A stretch of DNA of 64,000 nt from Channallabes apus (GCA_030522415.1 CM060114.1:29392804-29456803); one strand, 5' to 3'. Counted from the stretch's first letter, positions 12,701 through 22,270 are shown. Notes: generated by a model from the letters alone, not told the origin. Made by a program: numbers and translations.

Positions 12701-13480
12701 TAGTATCTACTGAAAGTGACCCGAGAAATGACAACCAGTGAATCTGTGATGGAGTCATAGCTGCGCAAGCCTCATTGATCATTGATGACCAGGGTAAGTT
12801 AGGCTGTTTAGTCTGATCCAGCAGAAGAGCTGGTTCGAAGAACATGACAAAAAGTTCATGTTCCTCAAACCTGGCCTCCAAATTTCCCAGATCTCAATTT
12901 GACTAAGCAGCTCTGGGATGTCCTGGATAAACAAGCAAAATTCATGAAGGCCTTTCAATGAATTCTTAAAGAATCTGCTGCTAAGGTCTTGGTGGAAGAA
13001 GCCACAGCACATCTTCAGACTTCTTGTGAAGCCTATGTCCTCGACAGACCAGAGCTGTTTTGGCAGCAAAAAGGTGAACTGTACAATATTTGTGTATAAT
13101 TGTGTAATAAGGAAGGCTAATAACTAATGGAAACACTGCCATTGAACAACATACTGTTCCTCAATTACAAGGTATAATTGTTAGTTTGTAATAAAAAAAA
13201 ACCTAACATTAAATTACTATTTAATTACTAATCCAATGCAATTTATAATCTGTGTTTATTTTCTTTGAATAGTGTTTGCACTTTCCTTTGCAAGACTTTT
13301 ACAGGTTTGAGATTAACCAGCATACCTAATGCAGTTTTGAGGATCATTGTCACAGTCAATGTCACAGCGGTAACGTTCCCATGCCAGCCAGCCCATAGGT
13401 GGGGTTCTCATCAACCCATTGTCCAGAGCCTGGGCGGCTGTGGAGAACGCCAGCAACAAAATGACCACGGTCTGCTGCAT
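8..13480 (-). CDS. naga: alpha-N-acetylgalactosaminidase, copy 1 (whole gene, 8 coding exons)
   Basis: Lysosomal glycoside hydrolase family 27 enzyme that removes terminal alpha-GalNAc from glycoconjugates. Joining exons 13480-13326, 12247-12107, 5496-5285, 4498-4404, 4261-4100, 1211-1014, 919-779 and 178-8 gives 1275 bases (424 residues plus stop) in one frame; human NAGA is 411 residues. Visible features: signal peptide 1-18 ending AQA, then LDNGL and [20 protein letters not shown] in exon 2; nucleophile Asp158 in KLDGC; acid/base Asp219 in NYGDIEDSW; specificity residues Ser190 and Ala193 in SCSWPAY, which identify NAGA rather than alpha-galactosidase A (Glu/Leu there). All splice sites are GT-AG except the exon 2 donor, which is GC. 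A second, broken copy lies 15 kb upstream in the same orientation. Exons are seen directly; enzyme assignment is from family knowledge and is secure. Confidence 0.93.
179..778 (-). other. naga: naga copy 1 intron 7
   Basis: AT-rich intron. I see no repeats or conserved elements in it. Confidence 0.7.
779..919 (-). CDS. naga: naga copy 1, exon 7
   Basis: Forty-seven codons, [20 protein letters not shown] to [10 protein letters not shown], forming the start of the C-terminal beta-sandwich domain. Acceptor GATTCTCAG, donor GTAATC. Confidence 0.92.
1014..1211 (-). CDS. naga: naga copy 1, exon 6
   Basis: Sixty-six complete codons from [20 protein letters not shown] to [15 protein letters not shown], closing the TIM barrel. 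Acceptor TTCCTAG, donor GTATTT. It is intact, whereas the counterpart in copy 2 has lost 10 and 2 bases. Confidence 0.93.
1681..1866 (+). repeat. tRNA-derived SINE in naga intron 5
   Basis: The head has a tRNA-like A box (GGTCGCTCAGAGGGCTAAGG) and a B box (GGGGTTCAAGCCC), followed by a body with TTGGGCCCTGACCCC and a tail TAATAAATAAAGG. It is a SINE rather than a tRNA gene because the anticodon arm is not formed. Confidence 0.6.
1868..2350 (+). mobile_element. mariner transposase relic in naga intron 5
   Basis: Frame-broken coding remnant in plus orientation. Recognisable pieces resemble the C-terminal part of mariner (SETMAR-like) transposases: a [11 protein letters not shown] stretch, [14 protein letters not shown], and [11 protein letters not shown] near 2265-2310. 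No inverted repeats are visible. Confidence 0.55.
2391..3720 (-). mobile_element. Tc1-like DNA transposon with both inverted repeats
   Basis: The ends CTCACAATAAGTTAGGGATA (2396-2415) and its reverse complement (3696-3715) match exactly over 21 bases and are flanked by TA-rich sequence, consistent with TA target duplication. The size of 1.33 kb suits Tc1 elements. Transposase pieces run on the minus strand: N-terminal HTH region from ATG 3437-3439 ([21 protein letters not shown]) and C-terminal part to 2573 with DDNAPPYRG and [14 protein letters not shown]. They lie in different frames, so the copy is dead. Confidence 0.8.
2573..3439 (-). pseudogene. broken Tc1-like transposase
   Basis: DDE transposase remains of the surrounding element. 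The N-terminal paired-like HTH lies in one frame (3439-3107), the catalytic second Asp (in DDNAPP) and final Glu (in SPDLNPIEH) in another (about 2890-2573). At least one frameshift lies around 2880-3110. Confidence 0.75.
3721..3793. repeat. (TA)n microsatellite
   Basis: Uninterrupted TA repeat of about 73 bases directly abutting the right end of the Tc1-like element, which inserts at TA. Reading frames here encode only Tyr-Ile repeats and are not genes. Confidence 0.95.
4100..4261 (-). CDS. naga: naga copy 1, exon 5 (acid/base catalyst)
   Basis: Encodes [20 protein letters not shown] through [11 protein letters not shown] to GRWNDPDM. Asp219 (codon 4208-4210), 61 residues after the nucleophile exactly as in human NAGA, is the acid/base catalyst. 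Acceptor TTTGCTAG, donor GTACAG. Confidence 0.93.
4404..4498 (-). CDS. naga: naga copy 1, exon 4 (substrate-specificity loop)
   Basis: Encodes [20 protein letters not shown] then [12 protein letters not shown]. Ser190 (codon 4437-4439) and Ala193 (codon 4428-4430) are the two residues that let NAGA accept the N-acetyl group; alpha-galactosidase A has Glu and Leu. Acceptor TTTAACAG, donor GTGAGT. Confidence 0.92.
4616..4638. repeat. (AAAT)n microsatellite
   Basis: Short run of about six AAAT units inside naga intron 3. Confidence 0.85.
4960..5160 (+). mobile_element. mariner 3' relic in naga intron 3 (shared with copy 2)
   Basis: Contains the end of a mariner-type frame (CVAGDYIEK at about 5029-5061) and 3' flank. 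A matching relic lies at the same place beside exon 3 of copy 2 (about 33870-34120), so the insertion predates the naga duplication. Confidence 0.55.
5285..5496 (-). CDS. naga: naga copy 1, exon 3 (catalytic nucleophile)
   Basis: Runs from [19 protein letters not shown] to STVQEQ plus one base. It holds the nucleophile Asp158 in DMLKLDGC. Acceptor CCCTAACAG and donor GTGAGA are both canonical. The exon differs from its counterpart in copy 2 at only 5 of 212 positions, far fewer than other exons. Confidence 0.93.
5790..8400 (+). mobile_element. RTE-like LINE (non-LTR retrotransposon), decayed
   Basis: Plus-strand LINE in naga intron 2. Endonuclease parts include [15 protein letters not shown] (about 5920) and [13 protein letters not shown] (about 6240). 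The reverse transcriptase region has [16 protein letters not shown] (about 6985), [11 protein letters not shown] (about 7530) and FADDIVLC (FADD at 7628-7639). The C-terminal part has [12 protein letters not shown] (about 8165) and [11 protein letters not shown]. The 3' end, CGACTCCTGAAAGGGAACAG followed by an AAGAACAAGAAC tail, resembles RTE/Rex3-type tails. Several frameshifts and stops break the ORF. Confidence 0.85.
6876..8374 (+). pseudogene. broken LINE reverse transcriptase ORF
   Basis: Three open pieces (6876-7109, 7190-7753, 7829-8374) cover fingers, palm and thumb of the RT and the region beyond. The palm catalytic FADD is intact. A stop after 7105, and frame changes near 7190 and 7755-7829, interrupt it. 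No host function. Confidence 0.8.
8575..11900 (-). mobile_element. second RTE/BovB-like LINE, near full length, decayed
   Basis: Minus-strand LINE lying tail to tail with the previous one. The endonuclease begins [12 protein letters not shown] with [13 protein letters not shown] (ORF 11632-10871). RT parts include [30 protein letters not shown] (ORF 10354-9665) and [12 protein letters not shown] with KFADDQ (ORF 9502-9188). The C-terminal part has [12 protein letters not shown] and [10 protein letters not shown] (ORF 9175-8600). The 3' end is a simple GATGATGATGAG/TAATAATAATA tail, typical of RTE-type elements. Frame breaks separate the ORFs and the RT palm motif reads FADDQ. Confidence 0.83.
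12107..12247 (-). CDS. naga: naga copy 1, exon 2 (GC donor)
   Basis: Encodes [17 protein letters not shown] through NIDDCW to ADPK plus two bases of Arg99. The two Asp of NIDDCW line the substrate pocket in the family. The acceptor is TCTGTCCAG. The exon ends AAAAG followed by GCACTG, so the donor is GC, not GT, and lacks the AAGT that usually accompanies GC donors. Its 141 bases are a multiple of three, so skipping it would keep the frame. Confidence 0.85.
12660..13085 (+). mobile_element. degenerate Tc1-like relic in naga intron 1
   Basis: Shares blocks such as GTGGAAGAAGCCACAGCACA and the GCTGTTTTGGCAGCAAAAGG type end with relics at 28095-28180, 36545-36720 and 37430-37790. The last still encodes LIKHLWDV, a variant of the Tc1 NPIEHLWDV motif. 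No inverted repeats remain. Confidence 0.5.
13326..13480 (-). CDS. naga: naga copy 1, exon 1 (start codon, signal peptide)
   Basis: The ATG at 13478-13480 opens [18 protein letters not shown], a signal peptide with a hydrophobic core, followed by the conserved GH27 start [13 protein letters not shown]. The exon ends ATT AG before donor GTATGC. A good acceptor (CTTTCCTTCAG) lies only 2 bases upstream of the ATG, so the transcript must start on a further, non-coding exon upstream. Confidence 0.92.
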
Positions 13481-13486
13481 ATCTGA

Positions 13487-14740
13487 AGGAAAGCAGAAAG
13501 ACCGCTAAGCACAAAAAAAACAGATGACAGAAAGGAAATTTAAGGAAATGGTTTTATGTCTGCACATTACGCATACACTTGGGCATGGCATAAATCACAA
13601 ACCCTAAATCATTACCTAAAGAAATATAACTTCAGCCTTAATCAGGTATTATCTTCATGTGCTGCAGTGTGAACTCAATCACAATTCTGTTTATTTGTTA
13701 GATGCAACAACTAGATACGCATCTTACATAAATACGCAATATGACCATTAGTATTTGGACACCATATTCGTGTCTTTCCAAAACGAGTGTCGGCAGCATT
13801 ATAGTTACAGTTATTTTGTCAGCTATTTTAAATTTTAGTCTTAGTCCTGGGATAAATATCCCTGTTAGTTTTTTTTTTTATAATATTTTGTCAGTCTTGT
13901 GCTATTTTTGACTAAAAATCTGGACATTTTTTGTCTAGTTTTAGTCAGAGGAGCCCTTAAGTATTTTAGTCAATGAAAATATATGAATTTACACACTTAG
14001 ACTGTTGTAGGGATACTGTAGCTCCTATGGGTCACAATCTATTAGCTAACCTATTAGCTTAATGTGTGCTTAATGCGATGGTTTAACTATAACATAAATA
14101 CATCACAACATAATTATGTCAACATGTGGTACCATAATTATCAGAAAGAAGCTGTAAAACTGGGTCATTTTTATGGTATTCCTTGATGCATCTCTTCAAG
14201 TATGTGGTAATTATCAACAACTGTGTCCCCTCCGATATTATTACACATAACCTTCATCCTCCGGTTCAATATGAAGAAAATGGGCCCAAATATCGAAGTA
14301 TTAATTATCGAAATAATGAAGGCATAAAGAAGGAGTAATAAGAGCAGTCATAATAGTGCTGAACAAAGCAACAATCTAATATAATAAATCGACATTCAAA
14401 TGCATTTACAGACGGCGGCAAAGTTCCATACCAGCTGGAGCATTAAAGAGGGAGTGAGGGCAGTGATCGTGTTCTCCCAATAATAATATTTCCAGCAAGC
14501 TTAGTTATGAGGCACCTGACTTTACATACATAAGCACACTCATAAGAAGATATATAAGGGGACTAACAAACTCGATTAAAAGAGAATCGAGGAAAGAGGA
14601 ACAGAGAGAGAGATACAATTATAAATGAAGAACAATCCCACTTTATTTTCAGCATCATTTTCGCTTCCTTTTCTCCACTTCCTTTTTTATCAGACTTCTT
14701 TGACTGTAATTTCTCCATTCATCATTATTTTTATTATTAC
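13487..14740. other. naga 5' intron, AT-rich, no gene seen
   Basis: AT-rich sequence including a stretch rich in TTTTAGTC-like words (13830-13970) suggesting an old repeat. I see no exon or RNA gene. Confidence 0.5.
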
Positions 14741-14744
14741 TCAA

Positions 14745-15085
14745 CTTGAACCACTGGGTGCACATGGTCCTCCAGAATGGTTCGGTAGTCCCTGGATATC
14801 GTGGCTCTTGATACATCACAGAGATTTGCTGTCTTGGTAACAGATGCGACATCGAGACGTGCACCAACAATTTGTCCTCTTTTCAACTCTCATATGTCAC
14901 TCAATGTTGTGTGTGTTGCAATATTTTAAGCAAAACTGTACTATTACTCCGCTAATTAAGCCTTCACACTTTGCTCTTACTGGTGGAATGTGCAATCAAT
15001 GAAGATCAGCCACAAGACTGTTCAAATTTAGCCATGAAACCTCCAATGCTAAATTGGCCAGTGTTTCAGTTTCATTGTCCAAACC
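14745..15085 (-). mobile_element. Tc1 transposon fragment (HTH end)
   Basis: Reading the minus strand at about 14880-14760 gives a Tc1 HTH-like segment including VTKTANLCDVSRATIS, and the flank resembles a Tc1 5' region. The rest of the transposase is absent. Confidence 0.55.
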
Positions 15086-15092
15086 CTGTATA

Positions 15093-16569
15093 CAGGTCCT
15101 TCTAAAAAAATTAGCATATTGTGATAAAGTTCATTATTTTCTGTAATGTACTGATAAACATTAGACTTTCATATATTTTAGATTCATTACACACAACTGA
15201 AGTAGTTCAAGCCTTTTATTGTTTTAATATTGATGATTGTGGCATACAGCTCATGAAAACCCAAAATCCCTATCTTAAAAAATTTGCATATCATGAAAAG
15301 GTTCTTTAAACGAGCTATTAACCTAATCATCTGAATCAACTAATTAACTAAACACCTGCAAAAGATTCCTGAGGCTTTTAAAAACTCCCAGCCTGGTTCA
15401 TTATTCAAAACCGCAATCATGAGTAAGACTGCCAACCTGACTGCTGTCCAGAAGGCCATCATTGACACCCTCAAGCAAGAGGGTAAGACACAGACATTTC
15501 TGAAAGAATAGGCTGTTCCCAGAGTGCTGTATCAAGGCACCTCAGTGGGAAGTCTGTGGGAAGGAAAAAGTGTGGCAGAAAACGCTGCACAACGAGAAGA
15601 GGTGACCGGGCCCTGAGGAAGATTGTGGAGAAGGACCGATTCCAGACCTTGGGGGACCTGCGGAAGCAGTGGACTGAGTCTGGAGTAGAAACATCCAGAG
15701 CCACCGTGTACAGGCGTGTGCAGGAAATGGGCTACAGGTTGCAAATTTTGCATGTCATTCGGAAATCAAGGTGCCAGAGTCTGGAGGAAGACTGGGGAGA
15801 GGGAAATGCCAAAATGCCTGAAGTCCAGTGTCAAGTACCCACAGTCAGTGATGGTCTGGGGTGCCATGTCAGCTGCTGGTGTTGGTCCACTGTGTTTTAT
15901 CAAGGGCAGGGTCAATGCAGCTAGCTATCAGGAGATTTTGGAGCACTTCATGCTTCCATCTGCTGAAAAGCTTTATGGAGATGAAGATTTCATTGTTCAG
16001 CACGACCTGGCACCTGCTCACAGTGCCAAAACCACTGGTAAATGGTTTACTGACCATGGTATTACTGTGCTCAATTGGCCTGCCAACTCTCCTGACCTGA
16101 ACCCCATAGAGAATCTGTGGGATTTGTGAAGAGAAAGTTGAGAGACACAAGACCCAACACTCTGGATGAGCTTAAGGCCGCTATCGAAGCATCCTGGGCC
16201 TCTATAACACCTCAGCAGTGCCACAGGCTGATTGCCTCCATGCCACGCCGCATTGAAGCAGTCATTTCTGCAAAAGGATTCCCGACCAAGTATTGAGTGC
16301 AGAACTGAACATAATTATTTGAAGGTTGACTTTTTTTGTATTAAAAACACTTCTTTTATTGGTCGGATGAAATATGCTAATTTCTTTAGATTTTTGAGAG
16401 GGTTTTCATGAGCTGTATGCCACAATCATCAATATTAAAACAATAAAAGGCTTGAACTACTTCAGTTGTGTGTAATGAATCTAAAATATATGAAAGTCAA
16501 ATGTTTATCAGTACATTACAGAAAATAATGAACTTTATCACAATATGCTAATTTTTTGAGAAGGACCTG
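15093..16569 (+). mobile_element. Tc1-like transposon with about 170-bp inverted repeats
   Basis: Ends CAGGTCCTTCT and AGAAGGACCTG are flanked by TA on both sides (15091-15092, 16570-16571). The left repeat (15093-15262) matches the right (about 16402-16569) with few differences. The transposase reading (15556-16295, plus) has the N-terminal GRKKCGRKRCTTRRG, then VQHDLAPAHSAKTT and [14 protein letters not shown], ending AKGFPTKY. The segment with the first catalytic Asp is deleted between about 15740 and 15750, and a frame change follows. Confidence 0.88.
15556..16295 (+). pseudogene. Tc1-like transposase, internally deleted
   Basis: The N-terminal DNA-binding part (15556 to about 15740) is joined directly to sequence that normally follows the first catalytic Asp. 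The second Asp (QHDLAPAH) and the third acidic residue (NPIEN) remain. A stop at about 16127 precedes a shifted C-terminal end. Non-functional. Confidence 0.8.
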
Positions 16570-16765
16570 TATAAGCTGTGGCAATACAGATGTCTATATT
16601 TGGCATGTCAATATAGCATCCTTAAGCATATCTTTAAATATTTTATTCTCTCTCTTTCATGCACACATGATCCTTGGGAATTCATCCTCAGGACCAGTGG
16701 CTGATCCACTTTGGTGGACTTTTTTATTGAACAATTTATACTTAGATTTTCCTTTAAAAAAAAAA

Positions 16766-16796
<31 letters not shown>

Positions 16797-16800
16797 AATA
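16766..16800. repeat. (AAAT)n microsatellite
   Basis: About eight AAAT units following an A-rich run; possibly the tail of an old retroposon. Confidence 0.85.
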
Positions 16801-17654
16801 AAAATCTTCCTGCAAGGCCTAAGGGGGGCCTATATATTTCAAACATCTGCCATTTCATTTTAACTCAGCAACACTAAAATATGCATGTGTTATAATCAGT
16901 TGCTGATACTAATGGTATTATTTTGTGCCTAAGTAAATATCCAATATTTAATTTCAGTAGTGTGACATTGCCACAGTAGCAGCAGCAGGTATCCGGGTGC
17001 TTACTATACGTTAAAAGGGTAACGCACAGAGAAAGTGACATCTGCACTGGTGAAACTGTAGGGTGTGAAACTGATGTCGAAGAAATTGTGGAATTCAGTC
17101 GAGGAAAGTTCCCTTTGAAAGTAACTGACATTCCCTACACAGGGCGGGTAGGAAGCACCCCAATCACACGCAATGTGATTCAGCGTTTTGCATATAAATA
17201 AAGATCCCAGTGCTGTTGTGCTCCATATCACAAGTTTTTGTCCAATTAGTTTACTTGGCAGGAAATACCTGCTGTATAATGAAAAATTAAACATGGTATA
17301 GGTTCGCTCATCTGACCATGGGATGTATCTGGTATGTAGATGATCACGAGGCTCTTTCATAGACATGCACAATTGTAAACTGGGTTATTGTTGTGTCAGC
17401 AACACTGCAGGATAACAGGATAATAAACTAGTCCTTGGATGAAAAAAGGGAAGCTACACTGAGTAGTATAAAACCTTGTGACTCCTCACCTGATGACTCC
17501 AGGCGTGGCAAGAACATTTACACACAAATGAAATTCACACACAGTCAGAACTTGAAAGCAAACAGTACGTTAAAAAATTTGTCAGAGGACTAAGACAGTT
17601 TTTTTTATATACAGTAAGAAAAGATATTATGCCTGATATATATATATATATATA

Positions 17655-19271
17655 CAGTGGTGTGAAAAACTATTTGCCCCCTTCCTGATTTCTTATTCTT
17701 TTGCATGTTTGTCACACTTAAATGTTTCTGCTCATCAAAAACCGTTAACTATTAGTTAAAGATAACATAATTGAACACATAATGCAGTTTTTAAATGAAG
17801 GTTTACGTTATTAAGGGAGAAAAAAACCTCCAAATCTACATGGCCCTGTGTGAAAAAGTGATTGCCCCCCTTGTTAAAAAATAACTTAACTGTGGTTTAT
17901 CACACCTGAGTTCAATTTCTGTAGTCACCCCCAGGCCTGATAACTGCCACACCTGTTTCAATCAAGAAATCACTTAAATAGGAGCTACCTGACACAGAGA
18001 AGTAGAACAAAAGCACCTCAAAAGCTAGACATCATGCCAAGATCCAAAGAAATTCAGGAACAAATGAGAACAAAAGTAATTGAGATCTATCAGTCTGGTA
18101 AAGGTTATAAAGCCATTTCTAAAGCTTTGGGACTCCAGCGAACCACAGTGAGAGCCATTATCCAAAAATGACAAAAACATGGAATAGTGGTGAACCTTCC
18201 CAGGAGTAGCCGGCTGACCAAAATTACCCCAAGAGCGCAGAGACAACTCATCCGAGAGGCCACAAAAGACCCCAGGACAACATCTAAAGAACTGCAGGCC
18301 TCACTTGCCTCAATTAAGGTCAGTGTTCACGACTCCACCATAAGAAAGAGACTGGGTAAAAATGGCCTGCATGGCAGATTTCCATGGCGCAAACCACTTT
18401 TAAACAAAAAGAACATTAAGGCTCGTCTCAATTTTGCTAAAAAACATCTCAATGATTGCCAAGACTTTTGGAAAAATACCTTGTGGACCGACGAGACAAA
18501 AGTTGAACTTTTTGGAAGGTGCGTGACCCGTTACATCTGGCGTAAAAGTAACACAGCATTTCAGAAAAAGAACATCATACCAACAGTAAAATATGGTGGT
18601 GGTAGTATGATGGTCTGGGGTTGTTTTGCTGCTTCAGGACCTGGAAGACTTGCTGTGATAGATGGAACCATGAATTCTACTGTCTACCAAAAAATCCTGA
18701 AGGAGAATGTCCGGCCATCTGTTCGTCAACTCAAGCTGAAGCGATCTTGGGTGCTGCAGCAGGACAATGACCCAAAACACAACAAATCCACCTCTGAATG
18801 GCTGAAGAAAAACAAAATGAAGACTTTGGAGTGGCCTAGTCAAAGTCCTGACCTGAATCCTATTGAGATGTTGTGGCATGACCTTAAAAAGGCGGTTCAT
18901 GCTAGAAAACCCTCAAATAAAGCTGAATTACAACAATTCTGCAAAGATGAGTGGGCCAAAATTCCTCCAGAGCGCTGTAAAAGACTCGTTGCAAGTTATC
19001 GCAAACGCTTGATTGCAGTTATTGCTGCTAAGGGTGGCCCAACCAGTTATTAGGTTCAGGGGGCAATTACTTTTTCACACAGGGCCATGAAGGTTTGGAT
19101 TTTTTTTCTCCCTAAATAATAAAACCCCTCATTTAAAAACTGCATTTTGTGTTTACTTGTGTTATCTTTGACTAATAGTTAAATGTGTTTGATGATCAGA
19201 AACATTTTGTGTGACAAACATGCAAAAGAATAAGAAATCAGGAGGGGGGCAAATAGTTTTTCACACCACTG
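17655..19271 (+). mobile_element. Tc1-like transposon, nearly intact copy A
   Basis: CAGTGGTGTGAAAAACTATT at the left and its inverse at the right (19252-19271), flanked by TA (17653-17654, 19272-19273). The inverted repeats are about 200 bases. The transposase starts at MPRSKEIQEQ (18034) and ends at 19053, interrupted by one TGA (18169-18171). The DDE triad is visible in TDETKVELF, QQDNDPKH and SPDLNPIE. Same family as the element at 39559-44647. Confidence 0.92.
18034..19053 (+). pseudogene. Tc1 transposase with a single in-frame stop
   Basis: A 340-codon frame typical of Tc1 transposases: HTH pair (SGKGYKAISKALGL), GRPR-like hinge (NLPRSSRLTK) and D-D-E core. Only one stop codon (18169-18171, TGA where the other copy has TGG) interrupts it, so the open part is 18187-19053. 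The copy must be fairly young, but it is inactive as read. Confidence 0.88.
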
Positions 19272-19297
19272 TATATATAAATAAAAATATACACAAA

Positions 19298-20105
19298 ACA
19301 AAAAAAGAAACGTCCTCTGACTTTCAACTGTTTTTACTTTCAGTAAACTTAATGTGTAAATATTTGTATGAACACTAAAAGAGTCAACACCATAAGACAT
19401 AAACTAAAAATGTTTCCCAATGTGTCCCTGAATGAAGGGAGGCTCAAAATCAGTCAGTACCAGTCAGTATCAGGTGTGGCCACCAGGTGCTTGAAGTACT
19501 GCAGTGCATCTCCTCATGGACTGGACCAGATTTGTCAGTTCTTGCTGTGAGATGGAGGGATTGTGTGTTCCTGGTGTGACTCGGGCAGTTGTTGTGGCCA
19601 TCCTGTACCTGTCACGCAGGTGTGATATTCGGATGTACCCATCCTGTGCAGGTGTTGTTACACGTGGTCTTCCACTGCGAGGATGATCAGCTGCCCTTCC
19701 TGTCTCCCTGTAGCGCCGTCTTAGGCCTCTCACAGTGCGGACATGGTGATTTATTGCCCTAGCCACATCAGCAGTCCTCATGCCTCCCTGCAGCATGCCT
19801 AATGCACGTTCACGCAGATGAGCAGCGACCCTGGGCATCTTTCTTTGGGTGTTTTTCCACAGTCGGTAGACAAATCTCCTTAGTGTCCTGCGTTTTTAGA
19901 ACTGTGACCTTAAATGCCTACTTTCTGTAAGCTGTTAAGGTCTTAACGACCATTCCACAGGTGCATGTTAATTAATTGATTATGGTTAATTGAACATGCA
20001 TGGAAAACATTGTTTAAACCCTTTACAATGAAGATCTGTAAAGTTATTTGGACTTTTACATTATTGTTGAAATACACAGTCCTGAAAAAGGGAGATTTCT
20101 TTTAT
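19298..20105 (-). mobile_element. internally deleted Tc1-like element
   Basis: On the minus strand a frame begins MPRVAAHLRERALGMLQGGM (HTH domain, from 19838) and includes DHPRSGRPRVTTP, then jumps to QELTNLVQSMRRCTAVLQAP, which is the transposase C-terminal end. The catalytic core is missing. Ends resemble AAAAGAAACGTCC and GGAGATTTCTTTT in inverse order. A non-autonomous derivative. Confidence 0.65.
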
Positions 20106-20113
20106 TGCTGATT

Positions 20114-20169
<56 letters not shown>

Positions 20170-20170
20170 T
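20114..20170. repeat. (GATA)n microsatellite
   Basis: About fourteen GATA units in tandem without spacers; not a CRISPR-like array. Confidence 0.95.
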
Positions 20171-20629
20171 CTGCCTAGAGTTTAAAATGCACCATAAGTG
20201 AAATCAAAATGTTGATTAAATTGTTGAGTAAATGTTATACACACGTTTCGGGTTTTAATAATCTACTTTAAAATAAGATACTAATAAGCTACTTGCATAA
20301 TGTAAACAAACACCTGCTACAACTGATATTAATTAGAAAAACTAAACTGAATATTTTCCTGGGTTTTTCCTGAATTTTAACACGCTGAAGGCATTTTAAG
20401 ACAAATCATCTTTATCCGATCTACTTTTTAGAGTTCTCATCTGTGATTCACTCTCCAATTACCGAACATGCAGTGTATTTGGCTGTTGACAAAAGAAGTA
20501 CAACTTACAGTAGTTCTATGTATTCATAAGTTAGACAGAGTTTTGCTGTACAGAAAGACAGAAAGACATGTAATTGGGCTTCAATCTAAAATAATAATAT
20601 CCCTGATTACATTAAAGCTGATCAGATTA

Positions 20630-21250
20630 TTTTTAGTTTTAAACTTTGAACACAGTGACACTCTACAAGAAAGACAGAGCCGGTTGTACTTTCTTCGAAG
20701 GCTCAGGTCTTTCAACGTTTGTAACACCATTTTACAGATGTTTTATGAAAACCGCTGTGGTCTGTTGGGGCTGTAACATGAAGGTGTCTGATTAAAAAGG
20801 CCGGATCTGTGCTAGGCATGGAGCTTGCCTCTGTGCATGTAGTAGCGAAGAGGAGGATTCTGTCCAGAGTACAATCCATATTGAACAATCGATCACCACA
20901 GGAGATCTTTTCTCCCAAACGGCCATAAAACTCTTCTCTGTAACTCATACACTATGTGGATATTCACTTACAGAAACACAAGACTTACCTGTATTAATAA
21001 TATGATAATTGCAAGATTACTTCTCAATAAAATATTTAATAGAATATTACATACAGTACATATATTAGATTACTGTGCAATATTTACAAATGCTCTTGGG
21101 TCATATATTTTTGGTACTTACTGTTTTAGGATTCTATATATTTATTAAATTTTTTTGTAGTTACTTATTACTTTTCCTTTAGATAACAGCTGTGAGCAAC
21201 AATAAGCAATTTCCCTCTGGGATTAATAAAGTTCTTTGAATCTTGAACTA
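20630..21250 (+). mobile_element. Rex1-like LINE 3' fragment
   Basis: Encodes RQSRLYFLRRLRSFNV and a shifted remainder of a LINE RT C-terminus, and ends GGGATTAATAAAGTTCTTTG AATCTTGAA, a short ATTCTTGA-type tail. 5'-truncated, as usual for LINE insertions. Confidence 0.6.
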
Positions 21251-21631
21251 TTTTAACAAACATTAAAGCAGAAAGCTGTAAAGTAAAGCATCATGTGTAA
21301 AAGATCTCCAGCTCATTCATTCACACACCTGATCTACTGACCAAACAGTATATTAACACAGAGCAATTTACAATACTGTTTAACATTCCTGTGCTTTAAC
21401 ATCTAGTTTGTTTATTTCTTTCTTTTAGCTCTGTTGTTGTATTATTTCTCACCTGACTGATGAGATAAGGGACAGACTGTGTGAGCATGGAGTGAAACCG
21501 GAAGTGACATTTGTTGTGTTAAGGATTGAGGACTGTGTGCAGCATTAGTCACGTTATTGCTCAACTTCATATTAATATTATCCACTAAAGGTTATTAAGG
21601 ATAAAACCTGGCTATTTTCCTCGCTACTCAC

Positions 21632-21780
21632 CGAATCCGACGGAGAAATCCGCTTTATCTTCACCGGAAACGAGGTTTCTTCAGTCTAGACAGATTCCTC
21701 TTTAAGGTTTTCAGTGGCGAGGCATTAAATAACCTACAGCATTGCGTTTCTCTCTCTAAATGAAACAGAACTCGTGAGCT
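21632..21780 (-). other. naga: candidate non-coding first exon of naga copy 1
   Basis: A strong donor (ATTCG followed by GTGAGTAG) lies at 21632 on the minus strand in an otherwise repeat-poor stretch, and exon 1 at 13.48 kb needs an upstream partner because its acceptor lies next to the ATG. The upstream limit is a guess. Transcript data would settle it. Confidence 0.4.
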
Positions 21781-21786
21781 ACAACG

Positions 21787-21850
21787 GTCACGTCTCGGAG
21801 AGAGCGGTCACGTGGACACCTCTGAGTGTCATGTGATACGGTCAGCTGAC
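21787..21850 (-). promoter_or_regulatory. E-box / CLEAR-like cluster, candidate naga promoter
   Basis: Four related motifs sit in 64 bases: GTCACGTCTC (21787-21796), GTCACGTGGA (21807-21816), GTCATGTGAT (21828-21837) and the palindrome GTCAGCTGAC (21841-21850). TFEB binds GTCACGTGAC-type CLEAR elements in lysosomal gene promoters. The position just upstream of the candidate first exon fits a lysosomal enzyme gene; the link to naga is inference. Confidence 0.4.
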
Positions 21851-22130
21851 TGGTGTTGTCCAGAAAGTTACACTTCCTACTACCTAGTCAGATCTCACAC
21901 GTTGATGACATCTGTTGGTCAAATATGTGTACTGCAAGGCAAAATCCCTTGCAGTGCACATATTTTTTACTGAAATATATGGAATAAAATCACTGTAAAA
22001 ATAATAGAGCGTAAAAAAAAAAGATGTGTGTGTAATTTTGTATTTTGTCTGAGTTGGATTCCGAAATACGAGATTTTGTGTGTGTTACAGTACAACTCTG
22101 AAATAAACTGAAATAAACGACTCTGTCCAT

Positions 22131-22270
22131 TCACAGATACAAAACTTTTTACAACTCCTCTGGCCACATCCGAGGGAAGAGGAATCGATTCGGCGCATGC
22201 TCCACGCCACTGTTTTAAACCACTGGCGCCAAAATGCCAGGTCAGCAGCCGAGCGCTCTCTCATCGTCTC
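22131..22270. repeat. dispersed repeat fragment, unit 1
   Basis: Bases 22169-22200 recur at 23427-23458 with one difference, followed in both by a C-rich stretch and GTTTTAAAC. The family is not recognised. Confidence 0.5.

Noticed and set aside
20114..20170. Tandem array resembling CRISPR
   Set aside because: It is a simple GATA microsatellite without spacers, in a vertebrate genome.
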